Source: [Pseudomonas] carboxydohydrogena
Lineage (GTDB): Bacteria > Pseudomonadota > Alphaproteobacteria > Rhizobiales > Xanthobacteraceae
Direction of reading: 5' to 3'
DNA length: 64,000 bases
Assembly (NCBI RefSeq): GCF_029030725.1
Contig: NZ_CP113162.1
Coordinates: forward strand, 2,602,501-2,666,500
Of this stretch, positions 1 to 8,613 are shown one piece after another. The notes beneath the pieces are model-generated. The model worked only from the letters and a program-made list of their open reading frames with translations. It was not told the origin of the DNA and did not search any database. Made by a program: the position numbers and the translations under genes. Position 1 is the first letter of the stretch. Each line of letters begins with the position of its first letter.

Positions 1-202
1 CTGCCACCGCCTGTGAGGCCGGCAGGTCGATGGCCCTTGCTCCATGATCGGCGGGTCAGGCAAGCCGATCAAAGCCTTCCTGGAATGCGCCCCGGGAGAG
101 GCCGGGTAAGACGCCGTAGATATATTTGAGAGAATATTTCTCCCCACGATGTGGCCTTAGTGATATGCACGTCTCCGTGGATCCGTTCTTTGGCTTGTTT
201 CA

Positions 203-217
203 TTCCATTTTATGGAA
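203..217. promoter_or_regulatory. Inverted repeat upstream of the DUF202 pair
   Basis: The sequence TTCCATTTTATGGAA is a perfect 6-bp inverted repeat around a 3-bp centre. It lies 65 bp before the first gene of the window. It could be an operator or a small hairpin. I cannot name a regulator. The first 282 bases hold no gene I can support. Confidence 0.3.
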
Positions 218-282
218 CAATTACGGAAGACTGCGACAAGCAAACTGCTGCAACAGTCCATTGCAGCCCGTAAGGTACTGAA

Positions 283-687
283 ATGAATTTACATTCTCGC
301 GCCTTCGAGGCTCCAACCGAGTCGCAGAAGAAGAAAGGGCTGAAATGGTGGGAAACCGGCACGCGCCCGGACTACCGTTTTTCGCTCGCCAATGAGCGCA
401 CCTTTCTCGCCTGGATCAGGACCTCGCTCGCCATTGTTGCCGGAGCGGTCGGAATCGATCAGTTCGCTTCCCATCTCGGCTCCGCACAATTGAGGCTCAT
501 TCTCTCAATCATCCTGCTTCTGGTGGGTGGATTATTGGGAGGCGTCGCCTATACGCGATGGGCGCGCGCGGAACGCGCGATGCGCCATGAGACCGACCTG
601 CCGCTCAGCTTCCTGCTTCCTTTTCTGGCCCTGTTCACGGCGCTCCTGTCTGTGGGACTGGCCTGGCTCATCATCGCTTTCGATTGA
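283..687 (+). CDS. DUF202 (YidH-type) inner-membrane protein
   Basis: This 134-residue protein has the DUF202 signature in its first third: the run RFSLANERTFLAWIRTSLA begins near residue 32, followed by membrane segments at about residues 43-60, 70-90 and 108-130. E. coli YidH has the same length and layout. The molecular role of the family is not established, although it is membrane-embedded. It is followed 14 bp later by a second DUF202 gene, the same tandem arrangement as yidH-yidG in enterobacteria, so the two are probably cotranscribed. The start ATG is the first of the frame. No good ribosome-binding site is visible in front of it. Confidence 0.85.
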   Translation: MNLHSRAFEAPTESQKKKGLKWWETGTRPDYRFSLANERTFLAWIRTSLAIVAGAVGIDQFASHLGSAQLRLILSIILLLVGGLLGGVAYTRWARAERAMRHETDLPLSFLLPFLALFTALLSVGLAWLIIAFD

Positions 688-701
688 GTTAGAGGAATAC
701 G

Positions 702-1022
702 ATGCTCGGCAGGGATCCCGGTCTTCAGCCGGAAAGAACCGGCCTCGCCTGGTCCCGCACGGGCCTGCTGGCTCTCATCGTCGCATCCCTCTCGATCCGC
801 ATCGGGCTATCTGCCACCGCGGCATTTCATCTGCTCGCGGCATTACTTCTGGCCGCGTTGGGTTGCGCGAGCCTGCATCGCGGCCGCCAACGATCGCGCT
901 GTACGGCCAGCGAACAAATCGTCACCAGCACAAGCCGAAAATATCTTCTGGCGGCATCAACCATCGTCGTTATCGCTTCCGCGATTCATGCGGGCACGCT
1001 GCTCGCACGACTCCTGAAATAG
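702..1022 (+). CDS. Second DUF202 (YidG-type) membrane protein
   Basis: A 106-residue protein with a compact DUF202 domain: the motif LQPERTGLAWSRTGL at residues 8-22 matches the conserved N-terminal ERT-x-LAW-x-RT pattern. Three hydrophobic segments follow, at about 22-40, 44-60 and 84-103. The ATG has a GAGGAA ribosome-binding site. It sits directly behind the YidH-like gene and probably acts with it in the inner membrane. The function is unknown. About 200 bases of non-coding sequence separate it from the convergent panD. Confidence 0.75.
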   Translation: MLGRDPGLQPERTGLAWSRTGLLALIVASLSIRIGLSATAAFHLLAALLLAALGCASLHRGRQRSRCTASEQIVTSTSRKYLLAASTIVVIASAIHAGTLLARLLK

Positions 1023-1219
1023 ACGAAGATATTCCGGTCGCGACCGTTCTTATTTAAATCAGCAGCAACATAGTTGGGCAGCCGGGCGACCTCGGAATGA
1101 CCATCTTCGTCTTCTTGCCGTGATCGCGGCCCTGATGATCGTCGTGTGCGTCATCGCCATGGGCGCAGGAATCCTGCGCTTCGCCCGGTGTCGAGATCGG
1201 AACAGACCACCGTGTACGG

Positions 1220-1567
1220 TTAAATCCGCCGGTTCTGTTCATCGACGAGAACGACCGATGGCTTAAATCCACGGGCCTCTTCGCTATCGAAACCGGCATA
1301 GGCAACGATGATGACCTTGTCTCCGGTCATCGCCAGACGCGCGGCTGCTCCGTTAAGACCGATAGTGCCCGAGCCGGCCGGAGCCTCGATGACGTAGGTC
1401 GAAAATCTGGCGCCAGTATCGATGTTGAAAATATCGACCTTCTCGTTGATAAGAAAACCGGCGGCCTCGATAAGATTACGATCAATCGAAATCGATCCTT
1501 CATAATGCAAGTCCGCTTCGGTGACCCGCGCGCGGTGAATCTTGCCTTTCATCAAAGTCACTTGCAT
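1220..1567 (-). CDS. panD: Aspartate 1-decarboxylase
   Basis: PanD makes beta-alanine from L-aspartate for pantothenate and coenzyme A synthesis in the cytoplasm. The proenzyme cleaves itself between Gly24 and Ser25 to form a pyruvoyl group, and that site is visible here in HYEGSISID (residues 21-29). The N-terminus [18 protein letters not shown] and the segment [21 protein letters not shown] are typical of the family. The length (115 residues) is close to the usual 115-140. The ATG has an AGGAG site eight bases upstream. It stands alone, convergent with the DUF202 pair and separated from the next operon by about 250 bp. Confidence 0.95.
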   Translation of the reverse strand: MQVTLMKGKIHRARVTEADLHYEGSISIDRNLIEAAGFLINEKVDIFNIDTGARFSTYVIEAPAGSGTIGLNGAAARLAMTGDKVIIVAYAGFDSEEARGFKPSVVLVDEQNRRI

Positions 1568-1821
1568 TGAACGTCTCCTGAAGATCGCGGGCAGCCCGTC
1601 ATAGCCCCATGCAACGGGGCTTACCCATGACCAGCCATCAAGCTGTTGATGTGCTATATAGCGGGGAACCCCTCCGAAAAAGGCCCAGAATCGAGCATAT
1701 CGAGGCTATCGGGAAGAATTCGCAGGTCGCCGCCGGCTGCTTTGACATAAGCCTTTTTGCGCGTCCAGCACAGAAAAATCCGCCCATCCGCTGGCTCTGC
1801 CGGACATGGATTTTCGCGCCA

Positions 1822-3336
1822 TCAACCGCCGCGCACGCGCCTTGCGGCCTCCGCGATCCGCGCGAGCTTGGTCTCGGCGGGGACTGCTGCGCAGATCGGA
1901 TTGTCGGCAAAGGTCGCGAAACCGCAATCGGGATGCAGCAGCACGCGATCCGCGCCGAACAGATTCACCGCCTGCCTGATCCGCACCTCGACATCATCGC
2001 AGCATTCCACGTCGGCGCATTTCTGGTTGACGACGCCGACGCCGATGCGGGCCTCAGTCGGCAAAGCACGCAACAATTCCATCTCGCCCGCGCGCGGCGT
2101 GCACATCTCCAGAAGATACGCGCCGACCTTCATCGCGCCGAGCGTTTGCAGAAGCGGCTCATAGCTGCCCGCCAGCGCAACCGATTCATCCGGCGTCCAG
2201 TTGCCGCGACACATATGCACCGCCGTCCGCTCGCGCGGCATCCCTTCGACCACCGCGTTCATCAGGTCGCGCGCGAAGCCCAGCTCATGCTCCGGGCCAC
2301 GGGACTCCGACAGCGCGCCGCACATGAAGCTCGGCCTGCTTTTCGGGCCGCTGAACACCACTTCAGACAACACCGGCTCGTCGAACTGCACCAGCGCGAC
2401 GCCCGCATCGATGAGATCGGCCAGTTCGGCGCGCAACGCCGTGACGATATCTTCCGCCAGTTCCTCGCGGGACTGATAAGCCCGCTCCTGCAAGCATTCC
2501 ATCCACATCGTGCGCGTCAGAAGATACGGCCCCGGCAGCGCGATCTTGATCGGCTTGTCGGTGATGGTGGAAAGGAAATCGAACTCATGCAGCGCAAGCG
2601 GGCGGCTGCGGCTGATGCGCCCGAAGATCGCCGGATGGCGAACGTCCGCCGCGGGCACGTCGAGCGCGCGCAGTTCGCGCTCGAATTCCTCGGGATCATC
2701 CACCAGCGGCAACAGATCGGTCAGCGGAATCAACTGGCAATTGTCGAGCCGGGTGGCAACGAAGCTCGCGTAACTGTCGCGGCGCTGCTCGCCGTCGGTG
2801 ACGATATCGACGCCTGCCCGCTCCTGCGCGGACGCTGCAAGGCGCACGGCGTCATCGGCGGTCTGATGAAACGCCGCTTCATCGAGACGGCCCTCGACGT
2901 AGGCATGCATCGCATCGACCATCCAGCGCGGGCGCGGCCAGCTTCCGATGCCCGTCACGGCGAGCGGCGGAATCGCGGGCGCGGGTTTGCGCACAGGCGC
3001 CGCTGCGGGTTGCGCCATTGGCGCGGAAACTTTCGCGACCGTCTTTTCGTCAGTCTTGCCGTGCTCGTCGAACTTGCCCTTGCAGATCAGAAAGCTGCGC
3101 TGCTTGCCGGTCTTGGTGAACGACACCAGATCGTTCGAGGTGAGGCGGCACCACGCGGGCAGATCCTCGTCGACCGAAATCTCGGTCGAGAGAATCTCGA
3201 GAAGCTGGCCCTTCGCCATTGGATCGATGTGCTTGCGGATCAGCAGCAAAAGCCCGTTGCCGCAATCCAGATCGCCGCCGTCGAAGCTGACGTCGGAAGG
3301 GAAAGGATGGACTTGCGGAGTCGCAGCGTCGGTCAT
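1822..3336 (-). CDS. TusA-like domain fused to core methionine synthase (MetE C-terminal type)
   Basis: A 504-residue two-domain protein. Residues 14-90 form a TusA/SirA-like sulfur-carrier domain: GGDLDCGNGLLLLIRKHI holds the expected Cys25, but the usual CPxP is CGNG. A second Cys is in AWCRL (Cys63). An Ala/Pro-rich linker (about 95-125) leads to a cobalamin-independent methionine synthase C-terminal barrel. Zinc ligands corresponding to the E. coli enzyme are visible: His374 and Cys376 in AVHMCRGNW, Glu410 in LLEMCTP and Cys471 in HPDCGFATF. The MetE-type motif VQFDEPVL is at 317-324. The N-terminal half of true MetE is absent, as in core-MetE proteins. The chosen ATG is 10 bp from the ABC ATPase gene. 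The upstream in-frame ATG would overlap that gene. The methyl donor and acceptor are unknown. I infer methyl or sulfur transfer coupled to the imported ligand. Confidence 0.88.
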   Translation of the reverse strand: MTDAATPQVHPFPSDVSFDGGDLDCGNGLLLLIRKHIDPMAKGQLLEILSTEISVDEDLPAWCRLTSNDLVSFTKTGKQRSFLICKGKFDEHGKTDEKTVAKVSAPMAQPAAAPVRKPAPAIPPLAVTGIGSWPRPRWMVDAMHAYVEGRLDEAAFHQTADDAVRLAASAQERAGVDIVTDGEQRRDSYASFVATRLDNCQLIPLTDLLPLVDDPEEFERELRALDVPAADVRHPAIFGRISRSRPLALHEFDFLSTITDKPIKIALPGPYLLTRTMWMECLQERAYQSREELAEDIVTALRAELADLIDAGVALVQFDEPVLSEVVFSGPKSRPSFMCGALSESRGPEHELGFARDLMNAVVEGMPRERTAVHMCRGNWTPDESVALAGSYEPLLQTLGAMKVGAYLLEMCTPRAGEMELLRALPTEARIGVGVVNQKCADVECCDDVEVRIRQAVNLFGADRVLLHPDCGFATFADNPICAAVPAETKLARIAEAARRVRGG

Positions 3337-3346
3337 GATGATTATC

Positions 3347-4171
3347 TCACACGGATGTCGGATCGGCAGAGGCCGGATTCTGGGAACCATACAGGGTTTC
3401 GTACGCCGCCTGATCGAATTTCGCGCTCGGCACGTCGATGACGATGCGGCCATACGACAAGCCGATGATGCGGTCGGCGTAGGCGCGCGCGAAATGCACC
3501 TGATGCAGGCTGCATATCACGCCAACGCCATCCGTACGTGCAATGCCGCGCAGCAGTTCCAGCACGCCTGCGCTGGCGTTCGGATCGAGGCTCGCGACCG
3601 GTTCATCGGCAACGATCAGGCTCGGCTGCTGCGCCAGCGCCCGCGCGATCGCGACACGCTGCTGCTGGCCGCCGGACAGCGTATCGGCGCGCTGCCCGGC
3701 TTGCGCGAGCAGACCGACGCGATCGAGACATTCCAGCGCCAGCAGCCGGTCAGCACGGGTGAAGCGCCGCAGCCAGCCGCGCCAGGCCGGAACGTAACCG
3801 AGCCGCCCGGCCAGCACGTTCTCGAGCGCGGTCAACCGGTTCACCAGATTGAACTGCTGAAACACCACGGCAAGCCTTCGGCGCGAGTGAGCACGCATCG
3901 CGGCGATGTCGTTGTTGTCGATCCGCACGCTGCCGTCATCGGGTGCAAGCAGACCGGTCATGCAACGGAACAGCGTGGTCTTGCCCGCCCCGCTCGGCCC
4001 GAGCACCGCGACGAACTCGCCGTCATGCACGTCGAAGCTGACCTGCGCGATGGCGGCGTGGCCATCGAACGCTTTCGTCAGACCTGCGATTTTCATCCGG
4101 CAACGACCCGGCTGGCTTTCCATTGCACCAGAGCCAACCGGCATATCCATGACCTGCATCGTCTCCGCCAT
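3347..4171 (-). CDS. PhnC-type ABC transporter ATP-binding protein
   Basis: The ATPase of a phosphonate-family ABC importer. Walker A (GPSGAGKTT) lies at about residues 58-66, the Q-loop at VVFQQFNLV, the signature LSGGQQQR, Walker B LIVADEPVASLDP and the switch His in SLHQVHFA. The pattern DEPVASLDP and the general order match PhnC. Start chosen at MAETMQV because it lies two bases beyond the stop of the permease gene. The longer reading frame would run into that gene. The substrate cannot be read from this subunit. PhnCDE-type systems carry phosphonates, phosphite and other small oxyanions or organic acids. The sulfur genes around it point away from phosphonate, and no C-P lyase is present. 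Confidence 0.9.
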   Translation of the reverse strand: MAETMQVMDMPVGSGAMESQPGRCRMKIAGLTKAFDGHAAIAQVSFDVHDGEFVAVLGPSGAGKTTLFRCMTGLLAPDDGSVRIDNNDIAAMRAHSRRRLAVVFQQFNLVNRLTALENVLAGRLGYVPAWRGWLRRFTRADRLLALECLDRVGLLAQAGQRADTLSGGQQQRVAIARALAQQPSLIVADEPVASLDPNASAGVLELLRGIARTDGVGVICSLHQVHFARAYADRIIGLSYGRIVIDVPSAKFDQAAYETLYGSQNPASADPTSV

Positions 4172-4173
4172 GG

Positions 4174-4992
4174 TCACACCAGCCGCTTGCGCAACCAGCC
4201 GGACAATTGATCCAGCGCGGTAACGACAACAAGGATGACGGCGATGATGGTGAACAGGCGCGGGAAATCGAGCAGGTCCATGCTGTTCTTCAATTCCTGC
4301 CCGATGCCGCCTGCACCGACCACCCCGAGCACGGTGGAGGCGCGGACGTTGAACTCCCACCAGAACAATGTCGTCGACAGCATCACCGGCAGCACATCCG
4401 GCACCAGCGCATAGGCGATGGACGTGAAACGCCCCGCGCCCGTGGTGCGCACGGCTTCCAGCGGCCCAAGATTCACATTCTCGATATGGTCCGCGAAGAA
4501 TTTGGCCGCGCTACCCCAGGTATGCAGCGCGATGCCGAGTACGCCCGCGAACGGACCAAGCCCGACGGCGGCGACAAACAACAAGGCAAACACGAAGGAG
4601 TCGATGCCGCGCAACGCGTTCAGGAACCATCGTGCCGGATAATACAGGCGCGGCCATGGCGTGATGTTGCGGCTGGCAAGAACCGACATCGGGATTGCCA
4701 GAATGGTCGCCACCGTGGTGCCGATGGCGGCCATCGCGACGGTTTCTGCCGTGCGTAGCGCGAACAGCGGCAGCTCGTCGAGTTTCGGCGGCCAAGCCGT
4801 CATGATCCAGTGGGCAAGCCGTGGCAGTCCCGTCGAGAGTTTCGCGAGATCGATTCCGGCGAGATTCCACGACACCGCGTAGAAGCCCGCGACGATACCA
4901 ACCATCGCCCAGAACTTGACGCGCGTTCCCGTCGAGCCGCGACGGGCGGCATCGAGATCGTCGAGCGCGCGTTCTGCCCTGCTGATCGTCAT
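4174..4992 (-). CDS. PhnE-type ABC transporter permease
   Basis: A 272-residue inner-membrane permease with about six hydrophobic segments (near 28-46, 80-105, 120-150, 155-175, 205-225 and 240-260). The EAA-type cytoplasmic loop is visible as LEAVRTTGAGRFTSIAYALVP, and the C-terminal stretch VGAGGIGQEL is highly typical of PhnE. The gene sits 70 bp downstream of the binding-protein gene and is tightly joined to the ATPase gene, so the three form one importer. Confidence 0.9.
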   Translation of the reverse strand: MTISRAERALDDLDAARRGSTGTRVKFWAMVGIVAGFYAVSWNLAGIDLAKLSTGLPRLAHWIMTAWPPKLDELPLFALRTAETVAMAAIGTTVATILAIPMSVLASRNITPWPRLYYPARWFLNALRGIDSFVFALLFVAAVGLGPFAGVLGIALHTWGSAAKFFADHIENVNLGPLEAVRTTGAGRFTSIAYALVPDVLPVMLSTTLFWWEFNVRASTVLGVVGAGGIGQELKNSMDLLDFPRLFTIIAVILVVVTALDQLSGWLRKRLV

Positions 4993-5062
4993 GGTCCCGA
5001 CTCTAAATCACGGCGGGCCGCGGCAAAGCCGCGACCCGCATCTCAGACATATTCATGACCTG

Positions 5063-5947
5063 TCAGGTCTTCGGCTTGATCTTGCCGACCGCGATGCCTG
5101 CCTTCTCGATCATCTCGTAGGAGGCGTGGGTAGCTGTGACGAAGCCGGTGTAGCGCGGCGGCAGCAGCGTCTTGGCCTGCTCGACCGTGATCGCGGCCAG
5201 AATCTTCTGCACCTGGGCCCCAAGCTCCTTCGGGGCGCTCGCGGGCAACACGATGGCGTCGTTCGGCAACGGGTCCGAAGTCCAGATGATCTTGTTGGCG
5301 CCTTCCTTCACCTTGCCGCTCGCGATCATCGCATTGCGGTTGCGGTCGAAGTCGGTCGCCATATCGACCTGCCCCGAACTCACCGCGATCTCGTTGGCGG
5401 CATGCGTCGCGCCGTCAGTGTACTTCCAGTAGGTCTTGGGATCGATCTTCCAGACCTCCTTGGCGTAGTAGCTCGGGATCAGCCAGCCCGAGGTCGAGCC
5501 GACGTCAGCAAAGGAAATCGACTTGCCTTTGGTATCATCGGGAAATTTCGAAATCTGCAAGTCCGGACGCGCGATGATGATCGCATAATAGACCGGCTTG
5601 TCGTCGTACTTCACGGTCGCAACCGCCTGACAGCCCGTCTGGGCATTGGCGATGATGTAGCCCCACGGCCCCATCCACGCGACATCGAGCTGGTTGGAAC
5701 CCATCGCCACCGCCATGCCGGCCCAGTCGGTGGTCGCGACGAGATCGAAATCGACGCCGAGTTCTTTCGCCAGATGCGCGAACACCGGCGTATAGGCCTT
5801 TTTCGTGTCGTCCGCATTCGGCAACAGCGGGCCGACACCGAAATGCAGCTTCTTCTTGCCCTGCGCGATCGCGGGAGTGAACAGCGTCGTCGCCGCAAGG
5901 CCCGCCGTCGTGACGATGAAATTCCTGCGCCCCTTATTCATATCCAT
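5063..5947 (-). CDS. PhnD-type periplasmic binding protein, probable Tat export
   Basis: The solute-binding protein of the PhnCDE-like importer. Residues 5-28 form a signal sequence with adjacent arginines (KGRRNFIVTTAGL), which suggests Tat rather than Sec export. The mature part shows the PhnD fold motifs: FGVGPLLPN, DVAWMGPWGYI and SFADVGSTSGWLIPS. The last of these forms the ligand-binding helix in phosphonate and phosphite binders. Start at the ATG behind GGGGAAA; the longer frame begins inside the upstream gene. Neighbouring TusA-like and DsrE-like genes suggest that the ligand is a small sulfur-containing compound. This is inference. Confidence 0.88.
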   Translation of the reverse strand: MDMNKGRRNFIVTTAGLAATTLFTPAIAQGKKKLHFGVGPLLPNADDTKKAYTPVFAHLAKELGVDFDLVATTDWAGMAVAMGSNQLDVAWMGPWGYIIANAQTGCQAVATVKYDDKPVYYAIIIARPDLQISKFPDDTKGKSISFADVGSTSGWLIPSYYAKEVWKIDPKTYWKYTDGATHAANEIAVSSGQVDMATDFDRNRNAMIASGKVKEGANKIIWTSDPLPNDAIVLPASAPKELGAQVQKILAAITVEQAKTLLPPRYTGFVTATHASYEMIEKAGIAVGKIKPKT

Positions 5948-5991
5948 AATGTCGTTTCCCCTGTTGAGTGCTTGACGTCGAATTTCTGAAA

Positions 5992-8127
5992 TCATGCGCG
6001 GCGGCGGCCGACCTCGTAGCCGACGCCGAGGCAGCCCAGCAGCAGGATTCCGAAACCAGCGATCATCCCCGGCGAAAGCCCGGCCACCATGCTGGATCGT
6101 GCGGCTTCATGCGTCGCAGGCTTGGTGCCGGTGTTCACGGCCACCGTCTGCCCACTCGCCTCGACAATCGACTGGTAGGTCCGCGTCAGCATGGCGCGGC
6201 CGACATCCTTTAGAATGGCCTGCCCGGTTACGCGGCCCTGCCCAAGCACGAGATCGACGTTGGTAACACCCGCGCCACCGAGATTGACAGAACGGTTGCC
6301 CTTCTTGTCTTCGACATGCCACGCGGTGACCTTGTCGCCATCGATGCGATCAACCGCGACCTTGAAGTAGCCTTCCGGCCCATTGAACGCGGCACCTGGC
6401 TTCAGACGGATCTCATCCTTGTTGACCAGCATGAATCCGAAATTGTGCCCGGTCGGGCAGCCGACCGGATACACCGAGAAACGCGGATCAGCCGCGTAGT
6501 CTTGCCCGTAATTGAGACTGAAGGTCTTGCCGTAGATTTTCAAATTGGCCTTGCCGTCCTTGAACGGCTCCGGCCATGGCGACAGGAATCCGGCGACATC
6601 GCCATGCTCGAACACCAGCGCCTTGCGGGCATCGTGATCCTCGATCAGCAACTCGTTCTTTACCGGGCCGAGCGTACGGTCGAGAACGACCTTGCCGTCC
6701 TCGATGACCTCGATGCGCACGGTACCGGCGCTCGGATCGATTGCCGCAACCCGAACCGTGCGATTGCCTGACTTCCATTCGTCGCCCGCACTCGCGAGAC
6801 CCGAGAACACTTTCTCATCGGCCAGCAGCAGGCGGTCCATGCGGATGCCGGAGATCCAGTCGAACACCATTTTCTGTGGCGTGACTTCGCGGGCCTGCCC
6901 CTGATTGTAGAGCTGGGTGAAGCGCGTGCCCCACCAGGACGGCTCCGTCTGCGACAACACTGGAGAGCCGAACGCCCATTCCCAATCGGTGCCCGCAATG
7001 GTCTTCACATGCAGCGCATGATTGGCGAGCTTCTCGTGACCGACGGTCGCGTAATACTGGTAGACCGTGCCGCCGACCACGACGCTCTTGCCCGCCGGGA
7101 TCGTAACGTTCTCCTTGACGACGATGCTCATGTCGTAATCGACATAGGTCGGCATGCGGCCGAGCACCGGCATCGGCTCGCCGCGCAACGCCACCTCGCC
7201 GCCCCAGGTGTCTTCCAGATAGAACAGGCCGCCCGGCGGAATCACCACCTCGCCGTTCTCGACGCGGCTCTTGCGGATCACCACGCCATCATATTTCGGC
7301 GGGCGCGGCACGCCGAAATCGTCCTTCACCATCACGCCTTGCGGCAATCCCGGCAGGCCCGGCACATAAGCAGGCTTCACCGGCCGGTCGGCGATCTCCG
7401 AGAACGGCGGCGGCGCGATGTCGGTCCTGGCGATGGGATGCGCGAGCGGCAGTCCCGGCTTGGCGGGTTGCAGCACGGTCGCGTAGTCGGTCGCCATTAC
7501 GCCTTGCGGCATCAATAATGCGGTCGCCAAGATAGCAACACCAAACATGAAAGTTTTGGGAAGCATGCCGATCTCCGCTTCTGTCGTTTTCGAATGCGGC
7601 TGGATCGGCGGCTCCGAACGCGGCATCGGGCATGAGTTGCCCCGCCGCGACAGATAAAGCGCGCCCCACCCCGTCAGCATCAGGGTGTTGAGCGCGATCA
7701 GCCATTTCGGCAGGCCCGCGAGCAGAGAACCGGCAAGCCCGAGACCGACCACCGACAACACCGGCGCGAGACAACTTACGCATATCGCCGATAGCGCCAG
7801 CACACCGCCGCCCATCGCTGCACCGGTAGCGACGCCACCGCCCGCGCGCCGTCCGATCGACAACGCAAAGCCGATGAAGGCCGCCGCCATTCCGACCGAC
7901 AATGCGATCCAGATCTCGTCCTTGCGCTGGAAGCTGATCCACCACGCCTGCGAACGCTCGTAGGTGAGCTGTCCGGCGGCCACGAATTCACCGGGCAGGA
8001 AGCCGCAATTCTCGGCATCCGCCATCGTGTCCGGCATCTGGAACATGGCGAAGCTCAATGCCACGTAACCCAACGTCACGGCTGCAAACAATGCGATCAA
8101 CCATCGATAGCGAAACATCAGCGTCAT
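5992..8127 (-). CDS. Large membrane/exported protein of unknown function in the sulfur operon
   Basis: I do not recognise this protein (711 residues from the ATG at 8127). Residues 1-165 contain about four membrane helices, one with a CVSC pair (ICVSCLAPVLSVVGLGLAGS), reminiscent of small Mer-type or redox membrane proteins. At residue 188 an internal Met begins a second hydrophobic signal-like stretch (LPKTFMFGVAILATALL). After it comes about 480 residues of soluble, beta-rich-looking sequence and a final membrane anchor (LSPGMIAGFGILLLGCLGVGY) before RRR. The internal ATG at 7566 is preceded by GGAG, so a separate exported product from 7566 to 5992 is possible. The gene lies between the dsrE-like and phnD-like genes with gaps of 45-60 bp, so it almost certainly serves the same pathway, perhaps as the periplasmic enzyme that processes the substrate. 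Confidence 0.75.
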   Translation of the reverse strand: MTLMFRYRWLIALFAAVTLGYVALSFAMFQMPDTMADAENCGFLPGEFVAAGQLTYERSQAWWISFQRKDEIWIALSVGMAAAFIGFALSIGRRAGGGVATGAAMGGGVLALSAICVSCLAPVLSVVGLGLAGSLLAGLPKWLIALNTLMLTGWGALYLSRRGNSCPMPRSEPPIQPHSKTTEAEIGMLPKTFMFGVAILATALLMPQGVMATDYATVLQPAKPGLPLAHPIARTDIAPPPFSEIADRPVKPAYVPGLPGLPQGVMVKDDFGVPRPPKYDGVVIRKSRVENGEVVIPPGGLFYLEDTWGGEVALRGEPMPVLGRMPTYVDYDMSIVVKENVTIPAGKSVVVGGTVYQYYATVGHEKLANHALHVKTIAGTDWEWAFGSPVLSQTEPSWWGTRFTQLYNQGQAREVTPQKMVFDWISGIRMDRLLLADEKVFSGLASAGDEWKSGNRTVRVAAIDPSAGTVRIEVIEDGKVVLDRTLGPVKNELLIEDHDARKALVFEHGDVAGFLSPWPEPFKDGKANLKIYGKTFSLNYGQDYAADPRFSVYPVGCPTGHNFGFMLVNKDEIRLKPGAAFNGPEGYFKVAVDRIDGDKVTAWHVEDKKGNRSVNLGGAGVTNVDLVLGQGRVTGQAILKDVGRAMLTRTYQSIVEASGQTVAVNTGTKPATHEAARSSMVAGLSPGMIAGFGILLLGCLGVGYEVGRRRA

Positions 8128-8184
8128 CCGTTCAATCAATGAAGCGCGGGCGTTCGCACCACGCGAACGCCCGCAAAATATTCG

Positions 8185-8547
8185 TCAGTAGCTGACGCTG
8201 GGGCAGCCATCGCCGAGGAATTCGACAAGCTTGGCACCGCCGACGATCACCGCGCCCGGCACCAGATTGTTCTCGTCGAGGGTACGCTTCTTGAAACAGG
8301 GCGAGCAGACGAACATCTGGCCGCCAGCTTCGGCAAAGCTCTTCATCAAATCCTTCAAGGGCGCGAATCCCTCTTCGTGAATGTCGTCGGCATAACCCTT
8401 CTGCGACAGCCGCGTGCCCTCGATCGAAAGAAACACCACCACCTTCTTCTCGGAGGCGATCGCCGCATTGGCGATGACGAAGGCGACGGTCGCCTTGTCG
8501 GTATCGTTCTTGGCGTGGGTCAGGCTGACGACGAAATTTCCGGCCAT
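8185..8547 (-). CDS. DsrE-family sulfur-transfer protein
   Basis: A 120-residue soluble protein of the DsrE/DsrF-like fold. The N-terminal strand FVVSLTHAKNDTDKATVAFV, the middle VVVFLSIEGTRL and the segment MFVCSPCFKKR with two cysteines match the persulfide-carrying region of DsrE and related sulfurtransferases. A C-terminal Cys is in GDGCPSVSY. In sulfur oxidisers DsrE-type proteins pass sulfane sulfur to or from TusA. The adjacent upstream gene and the last gene of this operon both encode TusA-like domains, which fits such a relay. The start ATG follows AAGGAG. Confidence 0.85.
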   Translation of the reverse strand: MAGNFVVSLTHAKNDTDKATVAFVIANAAIASEKKVVVFLSIEGTRLSQKGYADDIHEEGFAPLKDLMKSFAEAGGQMFVCSPCFKKRTLDENNLVPGAVIVGGAKLVEFLGDGCPSVSY

Positions 8548-8613
8548 TTGAATCTCCTTTTGGATCGGCGTGTGAATTTTCGGATAGGGAATCAGATTTC
8601 TGTCGAGCGCACG

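Noticed and set aside
1609-3441. 610-codon plus-strand open frame opposite the TusA-MetE gene
   Set aside because: It is rich in Arg, His and Ala, has no recognisable domain and lies entirely antisense to clearly conserved coding sequence. High-GC codon bias explains it.
3347-5947. A phosphonate uptake and degradation locus
   Set aside because: The importer is PhnCDE-like, but no C-P lyase, phosphonatase or phosphite dehydrogenase is present, and sulfur-relay genes surround it.
4916-5989. 357-codon plus-strand frame opposite the PhnD-like gene
   Set aside because: Shadow frame of a conserved gene; Arg- and His-rich with no domain.
5992-8139. Two separate genes inside the large membrane-protein frame
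   Set aside because: The internal ATG with GGAG is suggestive, but there is no stop between the parts. I kept one gene and reported the alternative.
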